From CALRQJ02 sp943370285 (GTDB lineage Bacteria; Bacteroidota; Bacteroidia; Chitinophagales; Chitinophagaceae): a stretch of 64,000 bases of DNA. Under the pieces are notes generated by a model. The model was not told the origin of the DNA. It saw nothing but the letters and a program-made list of their open reading frames with translations, and did no database searches. Location of the stretch: contig CALRQJ020000006.1 in the NCBI GenBank assembly GCA_943370285.1, forward strand, positions 1-64,000. The letters are read 5' to 3'. This document shows positions 8,176-17,614 of this stretch, piece by piece; within the stretch, counting starts at the first letter, position 1, and every line of letters begins with the position of its first letter. The position numbers were made by a program, and so were the translations under genes.

Positions 8176-8646
8176 ATGACTTCCGAAACAGTATTACAAC
8201 AGATAGAAAACATGGTCATCGGGCTGTTAGCAGCCGAGCCATCGCATTTTTTAGTTGGCATCAAAATCAAGCCCACCAACAATATCAAAGTATTTATTGA
8301 TGGGGATAATGGTTTGCCCATTGAAAAATGTGTACGCTACAATAGAAGCTTGTACAAGCTTATTGAAGAGGCCGGATTTTATCCCGAAGGCGATTTTTCA
8401 TTAGAAGTTTCTTCTCCGGGCATTGGCGAACCCCTTAAAATGTTACGTCAATACGCCAAAAACAAAGGCCGATTTGTAGAAGTGGTATTTCTAGACGATA
8501 CCAAAAAAGAAGGGCAATTGATAGAGGTAACCGAAAATGATATTTTAATAGAACAAACCACCGGCAAAGGCAAAAAGCTTGAAACCGCTCAGTTTTTAAT
8601 TCCTTTTGACAATATAAAATCAACAACCGTTCAAATTAAATTTTAA
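8176..8646 (+). CDS. rimP: Ribosome maturation factor RimP
   Basis: A 156-residue cytoplasmic protein needed for maturation of the 30S subunit. The sequence shows the RimP pattern: an N-terminal alpha/beta domain with VFIDGDNGLPIEKCVRYNR (residues ~35-53), the hallmark SLEVSSPGIGEPLK (~75-88), and a C-terminal Sm-like beta barrel. The frame stays open upstream to 8050. ATG 8176 was chosen because it gives the family length and lies just downstream of the promoter and hairpin. It leads rimP-nusA-infB, an order also found in Proteobacteria and Firmicutes. Confidence 0.93.
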   Translation: MTSETVLQQIENMVIGLLAAEPSHFLVGIKIKPTNNIKVFIDGDNGLPIEKCVRYNRSLYKLIEEAGFYPEGDFSLEVSSPGIGEPLKMLRQYAKNKGRFVEVVFLDDTKKEGQLIEVTENDILIEQTTGKGKKLETAQFLIPFDNIKSTTVQIKF

Positions 8647-8709
8647 ATAACAGATGCGGCAACATAGCAATAAAGGTGCTATTAACCGTACATCAAAATC
8701 GAAAATGGT

Positions 8710-9957
8710 ATGGCAAGTATTAATTTGATTGAAGCATTTCAGGAGTTTAAAGATGCAGAAAGCATTGATCGCCCCACGATGATGAAAGTGGTAGAAGATG
8801 TGTTTAAAACATTGCTTCGCAAAAAATATAGCAGTGATGATAATTTCGACGTAATCGTAAACGCCGAAAAAGGTGACCTTGAAATTATTCGTCGCCGTAT
8901 GATTGTAGAAGATGGCGAAGTAATGGACCCTTTAGCTGAAATTGCTTATACCGACGCCATTAAAATTGAACCAGATTTTGAAGTGGGTGAAGAATTATAC
9001 GAAGAAATAGATATTCTAGACTTTGGTCGCCGTGCTATTTTGGCCGCTAAACAAACTTTAGCCAGTCGTATCAGCGATTTAAAGAAAAATACATTGGTTA
9101 AGAAATATGGTGACCGCATTGGCGACATCATTAGTGCAGAAGTGTACCAGGTTTGGAAAAAAGAAGTGTTATTGCTTGATGAAGAAGGCAATGAATTGAT
9201 TTTGCCAAAATCAGAACAAATTCCATCCGACTTCTTCAAAAAAGGCGAAAACATTCGTGCCGTAATTAAGAAAGTTGACCTTAAAAACAATGCGCCGGTT
9301 ATCATTTTGAGCCGTACCAGTCCAGATTTCTTAGCCAAACTATTGGAGATTGAAGTGCCGGAAATTTTTGATGGCCTTATCGTTATCCGCAAAATTGTTA
9401 GAGAACCGGGTGAAAGAGCTAAAGTGGCTGTTGAAAGCTTCGACGATAGAATTGATCCGGTAGGTGCTTGTGTGGGTATGAAGGGTAGCCGTATTCACGG
9501 TATCGTAAGAGAGTTGAAAAATGAAAATATTGACGTTATTAATTTCACTACCAATATCAATTTGTTAATTCAACGGTCATTAACACCAGCTAAGATTACT
9601 AGCATGGATATTGACCAAGAAAACAAAAGAGCATCAGTGTATCTTAAGCCAGACCAAGTGTCTTTGGCCATCGGACGCCGTGGAGTAAACATTAAACTAG
9701 CTTGTGAATTAACCGGCTTAGAGATTGATGTATTCCGTGATAATGAAGGAGAAGTAGATGAATTTGATATTGATTTAGAAGAATTCAGCGATGAAATTGA
9801 AAGCTGGATTATTGATGAATTTAAACGTGTAGGCTGTGATACTGCTCGTAGTGTCTTAGCTTTAACCGCTGAAGAATTAGAAAGAAGAACTGATCTCGAA
9901 ATGGAAACCATTAATGAGGTTAGAAAAGTGTTGAAAGAAGAGTTTGAAAAAGAATAA
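8710..9957 (+). CDS. nusA: Transcription termination/antitermination factor NusA
   Basis: A 415-residue RNA-polymerase-associated factor controlling pausing, termination and antitermination. Domains in order: the N-terminal polymerase-binding domain (1-~125), an S1 domain (~135-200, GDIISAEVYQVWKKEVLLL), two KH domains (~230-345, with GACVGMKGSRIHGIVREL and SLAIGRRGVNIKLA), and one C-terminal acidic helical region with an AR2-like helix-hairpin motif (SVLALTAEELERRTDL). It follows rimP by 63 bases. In E. coli, NusA regulates its own operon, which makes the leader hairpin upstream of rimP notable. Confidence 0.96.
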   Translation: MASINLIEAFQEFKDAESIDRPTMMKVVEDVFKTLLRKKYSSDDNFDVIVNAEKGDLEIIRRRMIVEDGEVMDPLAEIAYTDAIKIEPDFEVGEELYEEIDILDFGRRAILAAKQTLASRISDLKKNTLVKKYGDRIGDIISAEVYQVWKKEVLLLDEEGNELILPKSEQIPSDFFKKGENIRAVIKKVDLKNNAPVIILSRTSPDFLAKLLEIEVPEIFDGLIVIRKIVREPGERAKVAVESFDDRIDPVGACVGMKGSRIHGIVRELKNENIDVINFTTNINLLIQRSLTPAKITSMDIDQENKRASVYLKPDQVSLAIGRRGVNIKLACELTGLEIDVFRDNEGEVDEFDIDLEEFSDEIESWIIDEFKRVGCDTARSVLALTAEELERRTDLEMETINEVRKVLKEEFEKE

Positions 9958-10126
9958 TAACCGAGTTTGCCGAATAGCCAACTTTGCAGTGTTCTAAAGC
10001 TCAAAACAGGTTACTTTTTGTGGCTTTGAGCATAAACATGGCGAGGTTAGTTATAAAGGCAGGCACATAAATTATAAACCGGAGCCCGCTGCCACATTCA
10101 ATATGGTAGCAGGTATAAAATCAGAT

Positions 10127-13000
10127 ATGTCAGAACTCAAATTACCAAGATTACTAGCTGCTGCCAAAGAGTTTAATATTGGGCAGGACACCCTTATTGA
10201 CTTCCTTGCCAGTAAAGGCTTTGGCAAAGACGATTTAAAACCTACCGCTAAGCTTACCGAGGACATGTACCTTGCGCTACAGCGTGAATTTCAGGGCGAT
10301 AAGGTAGCCAAAAACAAGGCAGACCAAATCGAAATTCCTAAAGGCATACAGGAAGCCAGGAAAAAGAAAGACGAAGAAGAGTTTGTTTTCAAAAAAGAAG
10401 AGAAAAAGCCTGTTAAAGAAGAAAAACAGCCAGAACCTGTTCCGGTTGTAGTGGTTGAAGCACCAGCTCCACCACCACCGCCTCCTCCGCCACCACCTGT
10501 GGCTGATGTTCCGACAGAAATAGCAGAAGCAACTGCAGCTCCAATCGTAAAAATTGATGCTCCGGAAATAGAAGGACCTAAAGTAGTTACCAAAATAGAC
10601 TTATCGGCTATCGATTCTTCGACCAGACCTAAAAAATCTGCTAAAAAGAAAGAAACTCCTGCTCCGACACCGGCTGCTGAACCAGTGGCCGAAAAGCCAG
10701 CTGCGCCAATTCAGACCCCTGTTGTAGAAGTTACCCCGGAAGCACCGGTTGACGATGCACCTCCGGTTATTGAAAATATTAGGGCAGAGAAATTAGAAGG
10801 TCCAAAAATCTTAGGAAAAATTGATTTGCCGGTAGACAATGATACCCGTCCTAAAAGAGACGAGAAGCGGAAACGCAAACGTATTCCTATCGACAAAAAA
10901 AGTGGCGAAGCCCCTGTTAAAGACCCACAAGCTCCGGCAGCTCCAAGAGCAGGTGGTATCACCATTAATAAAAATCCAGGTGCTGGCCAGCAAGGCGGTG
11001 GCAATAAGCGTGGCGGCAACGATCGCCGTGCCGGTGGCAATAAAGGCGGCGCTAGAGATACCGGACGTAGAGAAGACCGTGTTATTGATGAAAAAGAAAT
11101 TCAAGAAAAACTCCGTGAAACCCAAGCTAAGCTGGCTGGTTCCGGCGGCCGTGGTAAGAGCTTAAAAGCAAAATACCGCCGTGCTAAAAGAGAAGAGGCA
11201 GCCGAGTCTATGGGAGACGGCGAACAAGATAATAAACTGCAGGTAACAGAATTCATCAGCGTTAGCGAATTAGCTAATTTGATGGATGTAAGTTTTGCAG
11301 AAGTGATTGGTAAGTGTATGGGTCTTGGCATCATGGTATCCATTAACCAGCGTTTAGATGCCGAGGTAATTGAATTGGTAGCTAGTGAATTTGGTTTTGA
11401 TGTTGAGTTTATTGACATGGAAGCTCAACTAGAAATTGAAGAGGAAGAAGAAGAGGATGCACCGGAAGATTTAGGGCCAAGAGCACCTATTGTTACCATC
11501 ATGGGTCACGTAGACCATGGTAAAACTTCTTTGCTTGACTATATCCGTAGCGCCAATGTGGTAGCCGGCGAGGCAGGAGGTATTACCCAGCACATTGGTG
11601 CCTACGAGGTAACTACCGCAACAGGTAAACACATTACTTTCTTAGATACGCCGGGTCACGAAGCATTTACGGCCATGAGGGCAAGGGGTGCTAAGGTTAC
11701 AGATATTGCAGTAATTGTTGTAGCAGCTGACGATGCCGTGATGCCGCAAACAAAAGAAGCTATCAGCCATGCTCAGGCCGCCAATGTACCCATGATTTTT
11801 GCAGTCAATAAGATTGATAAAGACGGCGCAAACCCACAAAAAATCTACGAACAATTAGCCGGTATGAACATATTGGTGGAAAGTTGGGGTGGTAAATTCC
11901 AAAGTCAGGAATTGAGTGCCAAACAAGGTTTAAATGTGGAGTTGTTGCTAGAAAAAATATTGTTAGAAGCCGAATTATTGGAGTTAAAAGCCAATCCTAA
12001 AAAAGAAGCTAGCGGTACCATCATCGAAGCTACTTTGGATAAAGGTCGTGGTTATGTGGCCACTGTACTTGTTCAAAACGGTACGTTAAGACAAGGTGAT
12101 TTAATGGTATCGGGCCAACATTACGGTCGTATCAAAGCCATGTTTAACGAACGTAATATGAAAGCCGGTGAAGCGCCGCCTTCAACACCGGTATTGGTGT
12201 TAGGTTTAAATGGTGCACCACAAGCCGGTGAAAAATTCAAGGTGTATTCTGACGAAGCAGAAGCGAAAGAAATAGCGAATAAGAGAGCACAGATATTAAG
12301 AGAACAGGGGCTTCGTGCAAGAAAGCATATTACATTAGATGAAATTGGTCGTCGTTTGGCTTTGGGTAACTTTAAAGAATTGAACATCATCATCAAAGGT
12401 GACGTGGACGGTTCAGTAGAGGCCTTGAGTGACTCACTACAAAAATTGTCTACTGAAGAAGTTGCGGTGAAAGTGGTATTGAAAGCGGTTGGTCAAATTT
12501 CAGAGAGTGATGTATTGTTAGCAGCCGCATCCGATGCCATCTTAATTGGCTTTAACGTAAGAGCTTCTTCTCAAGCACAACGCTTATCAGAAGCAGAAGG
12601 TGTACAAATCAAGACATATACCATCATCTATAACGCTATTGAAGAAATCAAGAGTGCGATGGAGGGTATGCTAGAACCTAAAGTAGAAGAGAAGGAAGTA
12701 GCTACCGTTGAAATTCGTGAAGTGTACAAGTTTGATAAAGCCACCGTTGCCGGTTGTTACGTAACAGAAGGTAAGATGAAGCGTGACAGTAAAATCAGGG
12801 TGTTCAGAGATGGTATCTTGGTATATCCTAAAGGTGAAGGCGGATGGGCAGAATTGGGCAGCTTGAAGCGTTATAAAGATGACGTTAAAGATGTAGCCTC
12901 CGGTTATGAGTGCGGATTAACCGTGAAGAACTTCGGTGATATTCAGGTAGGCGATACCTTAGTTGCATACGAAGAACAAGAAGTAAAACGTACGTTGTAA
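10127..13000 (+). CDS. infB: Translation initiation factor IF-2
   Basis: A 957-residue GTPase that delivers initiator tRNA to the 30S subunit. The N-terminal IF2_N motif (LPRLLAAAKEFNIGQDTLIDF) is followed by a long Pro/Glu/Lys-rich linker and a second IF2_N-like block (VSELANLMDV). The G domain has G1 GHVDHGKT (from residue ~460), DTPGH, NKID and an SAK motif. Domains II, III and the C-terminal tRNA-binding C2 domain complete it. I chose ATG 10127 (MSELKLPRLL) over the in-frame ATG 10103 because IF2_N begins there. The linker includes ten consecutive prolines. Confidence 0.96.
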   Translation: MSELKLPRLLAAAKEFNIGQDTLIDFLASKGFGKDDLKPTAKLTEDMYLALQREFQGDKVAKNKADQIEIPKGIQEARKKKDEEEFVFKKEEKKPVKEEKQPEPVPVVVVEAPAPPPPPPPPPPVADVPTEIAEATAAPIVKIDAPEIEGPKVVTKIDLSAIDSSTRPKKSAKKKETPAPTPAAEPVAEKPAAPIQTPVVEVTPEAPVDDAPPVIENIRAEKLEGPKILGKIDLPVDNDTRPKRDEKRKRKRIPIDKKSGEAPVKDPQAPAAPRAGGITINKNPGAGQQGGGNKRGGNDRRAGGNKGGARDTGRREDRVIDEKEIQEKLRETQAKLAGSGGRGKSLKAKYRRAKREEAAESMGDGEQDNKLQVTEFISVSELANLMDVSFAEVIGKCMGLGIMVSINQRLDAEVIELVASEFGFDVEFIDMEAQLEIEEEEEEDAPEDLGPRAPIVTIMGHVDHGKTSLLDYIRSANVVAGEAGGITQHIGAYEVTTATGKHITFLDTPGHEAFTAMRARGAKVTDIAVIVVAADDAVMPQTKEAISHAQAANVPMIFAVNKIDKDGANPQKIYEQLAGMNILVESWGGKFQSQELSAKQGLNVELLLEKILLEAELLELKANPKKEASGTIIEATLDKGRGYVATVLVQNGTLRQGDLMVSGQHYGRIKAMFNERNMKAGEAPPSTPVLVLGLNGAPQAGEKFKVYSDEAEAKEIANKRAQILREQGLRARKHITLDEIGRRLALGNFKELNIIIKGDVDGSVEALSDSLQKLSTEEVAVKVVLKAVGQISESDVLLAAASDAILIGFNVRASSQAQRLSEAEGVQIKTYTIIYNAIEEIKSAMEGMLEPKVEEKEVATVEIREVYKFDKATVAGCYVTEGKMKRDSKIRVFRDGILVYPKGEGGWAELGSLKRYKDDVKDVASGYECGLTVKNFGDIQVGDTLVAYEEQEVKRTL

Positions 13001-13019
13001 TACATACGTTCTCGATACA

Positions 13020-13060
13020 AAAGAAGCCGTTTCAAGTAATTGAAGCGGCTTCTTTGTTTT
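13020..13060 (+). terminator. Terminator of rimP-nusA-infB
   Basis: A long near-perfect stem (AAGAAGCCGTTTCAA with TTGAAGCGGCTTCTT, loop GTAA, one mismatch) is followed by TGTTTT. It starts 20 bases after the infB stop. Confidence 0.85.
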
Positions 13061-13101
13061 AATAAGCTAGGGGTTGACCATCATCTGTGAACCGCCATAC
13101 C

Positions 13102-13135
13102 ATAAAAAAGCCGTTCCAAAAAATTGGAACGGCTT
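13102..13135 (-). terminator. Terminator of the PorP/SprF operon
   Basis: On the minus strand a 12-bp perfect stem (AAGCCGTTCCAA with TTGGAACGGCTT, four-base loop, 13108-13135) is followed by a run of six T residues. It faces the infB terminator and shares its stem sequence. Confidence 0.85.
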
Positions 13136-13179
13136 GGGGAATTAAAAGCTAGTATAACCAAAAACTAACTATGAGAAAC

Positions 13180-14076
13180 CTACTTTAAAAACTCGTATCT
13201 CAACACAAACTCATGAGCATTAGCGCCACCGGTATAAATACTCAATGGGTTGTTATAAATATCAAAGCAATAGCCCAAATTGATTTTTTTGTTGATGATT
13301 AGTCCGGCAGAAAGCATAACATCTGCTTTAGATCTTACACCAAGACCCCACCAAAACATTTCATGGTGTTCTACCCTTGCGCCAACCTGAAACTCCGTTG
13401 GGGCATTTGGCAAATACACTACCAAGAAATTAGGCGTAACTGTAGTTACTTCATCAATATCAAACTTATACTTACCATGAGCATAGAAATGTCTGTACAA
13501 ACGACCTTCTTCGCTACGGTTTAAATTGCCGGTGTACATATTCAATTTAGATTGAATCAACTGTGCAACTGAAGCACCAAGTTGTAAACGACCTTTGGTA
13601 TAAGACATTCCAAAACCGGCATCATACTTAAATGTATTATCGCTTGTGCCTAGGGCAGGGTCGTTACCAAGTGTTTGAGTCAACTTGGCTCGGTTAATAG
13701 CAAATTGCTGAAATCTTGATTCGATTCCTAACGATAGTTTGCTACCATCATCGCCAATAATATGCTTGGCTACAGAAACCGATACGCCGGTTCTTGAGGT
13801 TGGTCCGGTTTTATCGTTATAGGCAAAAGCACTAATGCCCATTTTATGCTTTGGCATGGCAAAAGAGCCAAAAACTGTAGCTGTTTTTGGAGCGCCGCTA
13901 ATGCTGCTCCATTGAGAACGATAGGTTACACCTACCATATTATTTGGTTGAACACCAGCCATGCCGGGGTTATACAATACACCCTGTAATTCGTACATGG
14001 ATGATGTTTGTAACTGCTGTGCTTCTGCGGTAATTCCACCTATCAAAAGGGCAGCTAATAAAATATGTTGTTTCAT
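13180..14076 (-). CDS. PorP/SprF family T9SS outer-membrane protein
   Basis: A 298-residue outer-membrane beta-barrel protein. A signal peptide (LLAALLIGGITAEAQ) precedes the family signature QLQTSSMYELQGVLYNPGMAGV, and alternating beta strands run to the C-terminus (HEFVLRYEFLK). PorP/SprF-like proteins are encoded next to large T9SS type B cargo, which they help to secrete or anchor. Here the gene lies 19 bases downstream of such a cargo in the same operon, which strongly suggests a dedicated partner. Its own terminator follows. Confidence 0.9.
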   Translation of the reverse strand: MKQHILLAALLIGGITAEAQQLQTSSMYELQGVLYNPGMAGVQPNNMVGVTYRSQWSSISGAPKTATVFGSFAMPKHKMGISAFAYNDKTGPTSRTGVSVSVAKHIIGDDGSKLSLGIESRFQQFAINRAKLTQTLGNDPALGTSDNTFKYDAGFGMSYTKGRLQLGASVAQLIQSKLNMYTGNLNRSEEGRLYRHFYAHGKYKFDIDEVTTVTPNFLVVYLPNAPTEFQVGARVEHHEMFWWGLGVRSKADVMLSAGLIINKKINLGYCFDIYNNPLSIYTGGANAHEFVLRYEFLK

Positions 14077-14095
14077 TTTTTTAGTTTTTTAATGA

Positions 14096-17000
14096 TTATC
14101 GCAGAATTGTTACATCGCCTTTAAGTGTAATTTGATTGCCATTGATTAAAGTATAAACAATGTTGTAGTAGTAGGTGCCGTCCGGTACGGGCTTACCATT
14201 ATAAGTGCCATCCCAATTGTTTTGGTAGCTGCCATTCTTATATACGATATTACCGTAACGATTGTAAACATTTACAGACATATTGCTAGTACAAGGAGCA
14301 CTTGTAGTAACTAACCATCTATCGTTTGTGCCATCCCCGTTTGGAGTAAAGGCATCCATTACCTTTAAACAAACCGGTACAACTGTAACTATTGTATTAT
14401 CTGATCCAACACAATTGTTATTGTCTCTAACCGTTAAGGTGTAAGTAGTAGTAGTGCTGGGCTTAGCTACCGGGGTGAAAGAATTAAATCCAGTAAGTGT
14501 TGCGGAAGGAGACCACACAATAGAAGCACTGTTATTAGAAGCACCATTTAAAGTTACTGCATCCCCCTCAACAATTGTTTTATCAGGGCCTGCACTAACA
14601 ATTGGATTTTGATTTACAAATACTCTAACCGTACTTGTTCTAACACAACCATTTAATGTAGCTGTAACGGTATAAGTATTAGTACTGTTGATGGTTACTG
14701 TTGGATTGTTTATTGTGGTGCTTGAAACTCCCAAGGATGGTGTCCAACTATAGTTTGTTGCCGCACTAGTTGCAGTTAATTGAACAGGCACTCCGGCACA
14801 AACTGTTGTTTCGGTATTTGGTGTAGTTGTTAAAGTAAGATTGTCTGTGAAGCCTACGGTCACAGTTTTAGTAAGTACGCCGCAGAAAGCATCTTTTACA
14901 GTAATGGTTTTGGGACCCTGGTTCAACCCGCTAAATACATTAGAAGATTGGAAAGATCCACCATTAATACTGTACTGATAAGGAGGTAAACCACCAGATG
15001 CGGCAACTGTAATACTTCCGCCATTGGGCGCTGTACAAGTAGCGTTAACTACAGTTTGTGTAAAGTTAACGTTGATGTTTAAAGGATTGCCATACTCCAT
15101 AATGCTTCCATTAGCAGTAGGTGCGGCAATACCGGTAACAAATAATTTTCTGTTGGTAAATGTTATCCCTGCAGGCACCTTGCGTGGAGCAAAGGCCATC
15201 GTTTCAAAAATACTATTGGTTGGGGCAATATCCATTGTCCAGTTAGCACCGCCATCAGTTGTTCTGAATAATGCAGAACCTGCTGCTACATACCCGCTGT
15301 TGGCATCATGCCAGGTCATCCCTACTATATTCCCCACAGGCAATAAGGCAGCAAGATTACCAGTAATATCTACCCAAGTGGCACCGCCATCGGTAGTTCT
15401 GTACACCCTTTTTACACCTGTATTGGTAAACATATTGCCAATTAAAAACACGGTATTATCATCTATTGCCTGAATCTCTTGATATGTGATTCTAGCATTA
15501 GGGAAACCGGTTGGGCCATCGTTTAACGACGGGAACGGACTAATTTTTGTCCAAGTAGAGCCGGCATCTGTTGTTTTGTAAACCGCATTTCTAGCCCCGG
15601 CGATATAACCAATGTTCTTGCTTGGAAAAGCAATCTTAGACAATTGCTCATTCAATGTATTAACCGGGAACCCGCCAATTACTTGCCAAGTTGCACCGGC
15701 ATTAAATGAACGGAAAATAGCCGAAGTTCTTGAAGCGGCAGGCACAGAGAATGCACTATAACCTATTGCCCAAATACTATCTCCGACTGTAGCAACACCC
15801 TGCATTTGATAATCGAAGTTGCTGTAAAGCGGGTCTAAAGTGGTTCCTTTATCTGCAGAAAAATACAACACCCCATTACTAACCGCAAAATAGGATTTGG
15901 TAAGCGTTGGATAAGCAATACCATTGATGCTGTAGTTGGAGTTAGCAAAGTCAGCCCTTGCTTTATCTTGCCAGGTTGCACCACCATCTTCTGTAACTGT
16001 AATGCTGGAACTACCTGCCAAAATACCGTTGTTACAATCGGCGAAATCTGCTGATAAATGAGCAACAGCTACAGGATTGCTAATATAATTACTCTGCCAG
16101 CTTCCACCGGGGATAGAATCAGATACCACACCATTATTACCCAAAGCAATAAACTTGCCATTAGGTGCAATATCAATCGCCCAGTTGGTAGCGGTACTAT
16201 AGGTTCTACCGGTAGGTAAATTTCTTTCTTCAACCCAGTTTCTTCCGGTATCTACCGATGTCCACATTCTATTAGCTGGAGCAAAATTGCTAGAGCCTGA
16301 ACTAGCAAATAATTTACCATTGCTTGCTCTAACCATAACGTAAGGGTTAGATGCATTCAACACCTGTACCGCTGGAATAGCAGGATAACCGGCAGGAGCG
16401 CCGCTTGGTCCTGTATTCAATACTTCAAACTTTCCCTTTTCAAAAAAACCGGGTTTGTTGATGTTTGGTGTGCTATCATTTCTACCGGTTCTAACCCTAA
16501 CCACCACATTGTTGTTAGATGACATTAGCACTACCATTGAATCATTGATAATATTAAACGCTCTATACAATTGAACGCTTTGGCTAACTGTACCAAATTT
16601 TGAAGTACAGTTTAATGCTACTGTTGGATTATAACCCAAGTAACCTAATCTTTCTTTACTTAAAGAGTAGTCGACTAAAGTACCATTATCAAACTTCCAC
16701 AATAAACTGGCATTATGAGAACCTGTAGTTTGTGTACTTGTGAATGCACAAGTAGTGGTACTTGTAATGTTTGGTATACCTAAATTGGGAAACAAAGAAG
16801 ATCCCCCACCTGTTACATACCCAATATTGTTACTAGAGAATTGTATGCGATAAATTTCTTTCGCTTTTCCTGTAATTGGGAAGTCGGTAGCCGGATAGGT
16901 TGCATTATTTACAAAGCCTACTTTGGTAGTACCGTTTACGGCAGGTGTAGCTAATGAATCCCAAGTAGCACCACCGTTATTTGTTACATAAACTTTAGGA

Positions 17001-17491
17001 ATAGAGTCAGCGGTATTCCACTGACCGGCGATATATCCCTTGTTTTGGTCAATAAACCAGCAAGTATTAATTATTCTGTTGTTAGCAAAAAGCGGATTGT
17101 TTACCAAGCTCCATGTTGTACCACCATCTGTTGTTTTAGCTACACACCCTCCAGTACCTACAGCATACGCAATATTTGCAGTGATATAGTGTACATCATA
17201 AAATGTAGCTTTCGTAGTTAGTCCTACATTATTTACATAAGTAAAACCTCCGTAGGTCCAGTTGGCACCACTATCCGTACTTTTGGCAATACCACCATCA
17301 GCACCAACAGCAATTACATTATTGTTGTCGAAAAAATCAACATCAAACACAGTAAAACCAAACTGCTTAGGATTGCTGAATTTCCAAGTGGTAGTGTTGT
17401 ACGACCCCTGTCCAATAGCGACAGAAGCGCAGCACAACATTAAAATGAGAAAACTGAAAATTTTCCCCGTCAAGAGCTTGTTCATAAACAT
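14096..17491 (-). CDS. Large T9SS type B surface protein (YCF48 and SprB repeats)
   Basis: An 1131-residue secreted protein. After the signal peptide come about ten Asp-box/YCF48-like repeats of the form TTDGGATW (residues ~60-770), a predicted beta-propeller surface. A SprB-type repeat follows (GGLPPYQYSINGGSF, ~820-885), then two Ig/PKD-like modules. The type B sorting domain (MDAFTPNGDGTNDRW...PWDG-like NNWDGTYNGKPVPDGTYYY, ~1045-1131) ends the protein. The frame has ATGs at 17491 and 17485, and either could be used. It is co-transcribed with PorP/SprF. SprB-type modules are known in gliding adhesins, so adhesion or motility is plausible but unproven. Confidence 0.88.
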   Translation of the reverse strand: MFMNKLLTGKIFSFLILMLCCASVAIGQGSYNTTTWKFSNPKQFGFTVFDVDFFDNNNVIAVGADGGIAKSTDSGANWTYGGFTYVNNVGLTTKATFYDVHYITANIAYAVGTGGCVAKTTDGGTTWSLVNNPLFANNRIINTCWFIDQNKGYIAGQWNTADSIPKVYVTNNGGATWDSLATPAVNGTTKVGFVNNATYPATDFPITGKAKEIYRIQFSSNNIGYVTGGGSSLFPNLGIPNITSTTTCAFTSTQTTGSHNASLLWKFDNGTLVDYSLSKERLGYLGYNPTVALNCTSKFGTVSQSVQLYRAFNIINDSMVVLMSSNNNVVVRVRTGRNDSTPNINKPGFFEKGKFEVLNTGPSGAPAGYPAIPAVQVLNASNPYVMVRASNGKLFASSGSSNFAPANRMWTSVDTGRNWVEERNLPTGRTYSTATNWAIDIAPNGKFIALGNNGVVSDSIPGGSWQSNYISNPVAVAHLSADFADCNNGILAGSSSITVTEDGGATWQDKARADFANSNYSINGIAYPTLTKSYFAVSNGVLYFSADKGTTLDPLYSNFDYQMQGVATVGDSIWAIGYSAFSVPAASRTSAIFRSFNAGATWQVIGGFPVNTLNEQLSKIAFPSKNIGYIAGARNAVYKTTDAGSTWTKISPFPSLNDGPTGFPNARITYQEIQAIDDNTVFLIGNMFTNTGVKRVYRTTDGGATWVDITGNLAALLPVGNIVGMTWHDANSGYVAAGSALFRTTDGGANWTMDIAPTNSIFETMAFAPRKVPAGITFTNRKLFVTGIAAPTANGSIMEYGNPLNINVNFTQTVVNATCTAPNGGSITVAASGGLPPYQYSINGGSFQSSNVFSGLNQGPKTITVKDAFCGVLTKTVTVGFTDNLTLTTTPNTETTVCAGVPVQLTATSAATNYSWTPSLGVSSTTINNPTVTINSTNTYTVTATLNGCVRTSTVRVFVNQNPIVSAGPDKTIVEGDAVTLNGASNNSASIVWSPSATLTGFNSFTPVAKPSTTTTYTLTVRDNNNCVGSDNTIVTVVPVCLKVMDAFTPNGDGTNDRWLVTTSAPCTSNMSVNVYNRYGNIVYKNGSYQNNWDGTYNGKPVPDGTYYYNIVYTLINGNQITLKGDVTILR

Positions 17492-17614
17492 GTTGCTTTA
17501 AGTTTTAGTTTAAATTCTGCAACAAGATTAATCGAATTGCCAAACAGGGTTTGTAGAATTAATTCTACATGCTGTAGTAACTTTAATGCTCAATATTGTT
17601 TCATCAAATTTGTT

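Noticed and set aside
10839..11165. Alternative-frame 108-residue protein inside infB
   Set aside because: It overlaps the Lys/Arg-rich linker of IF-2 in another frame; the composition reflects the linker and not a separate gene.
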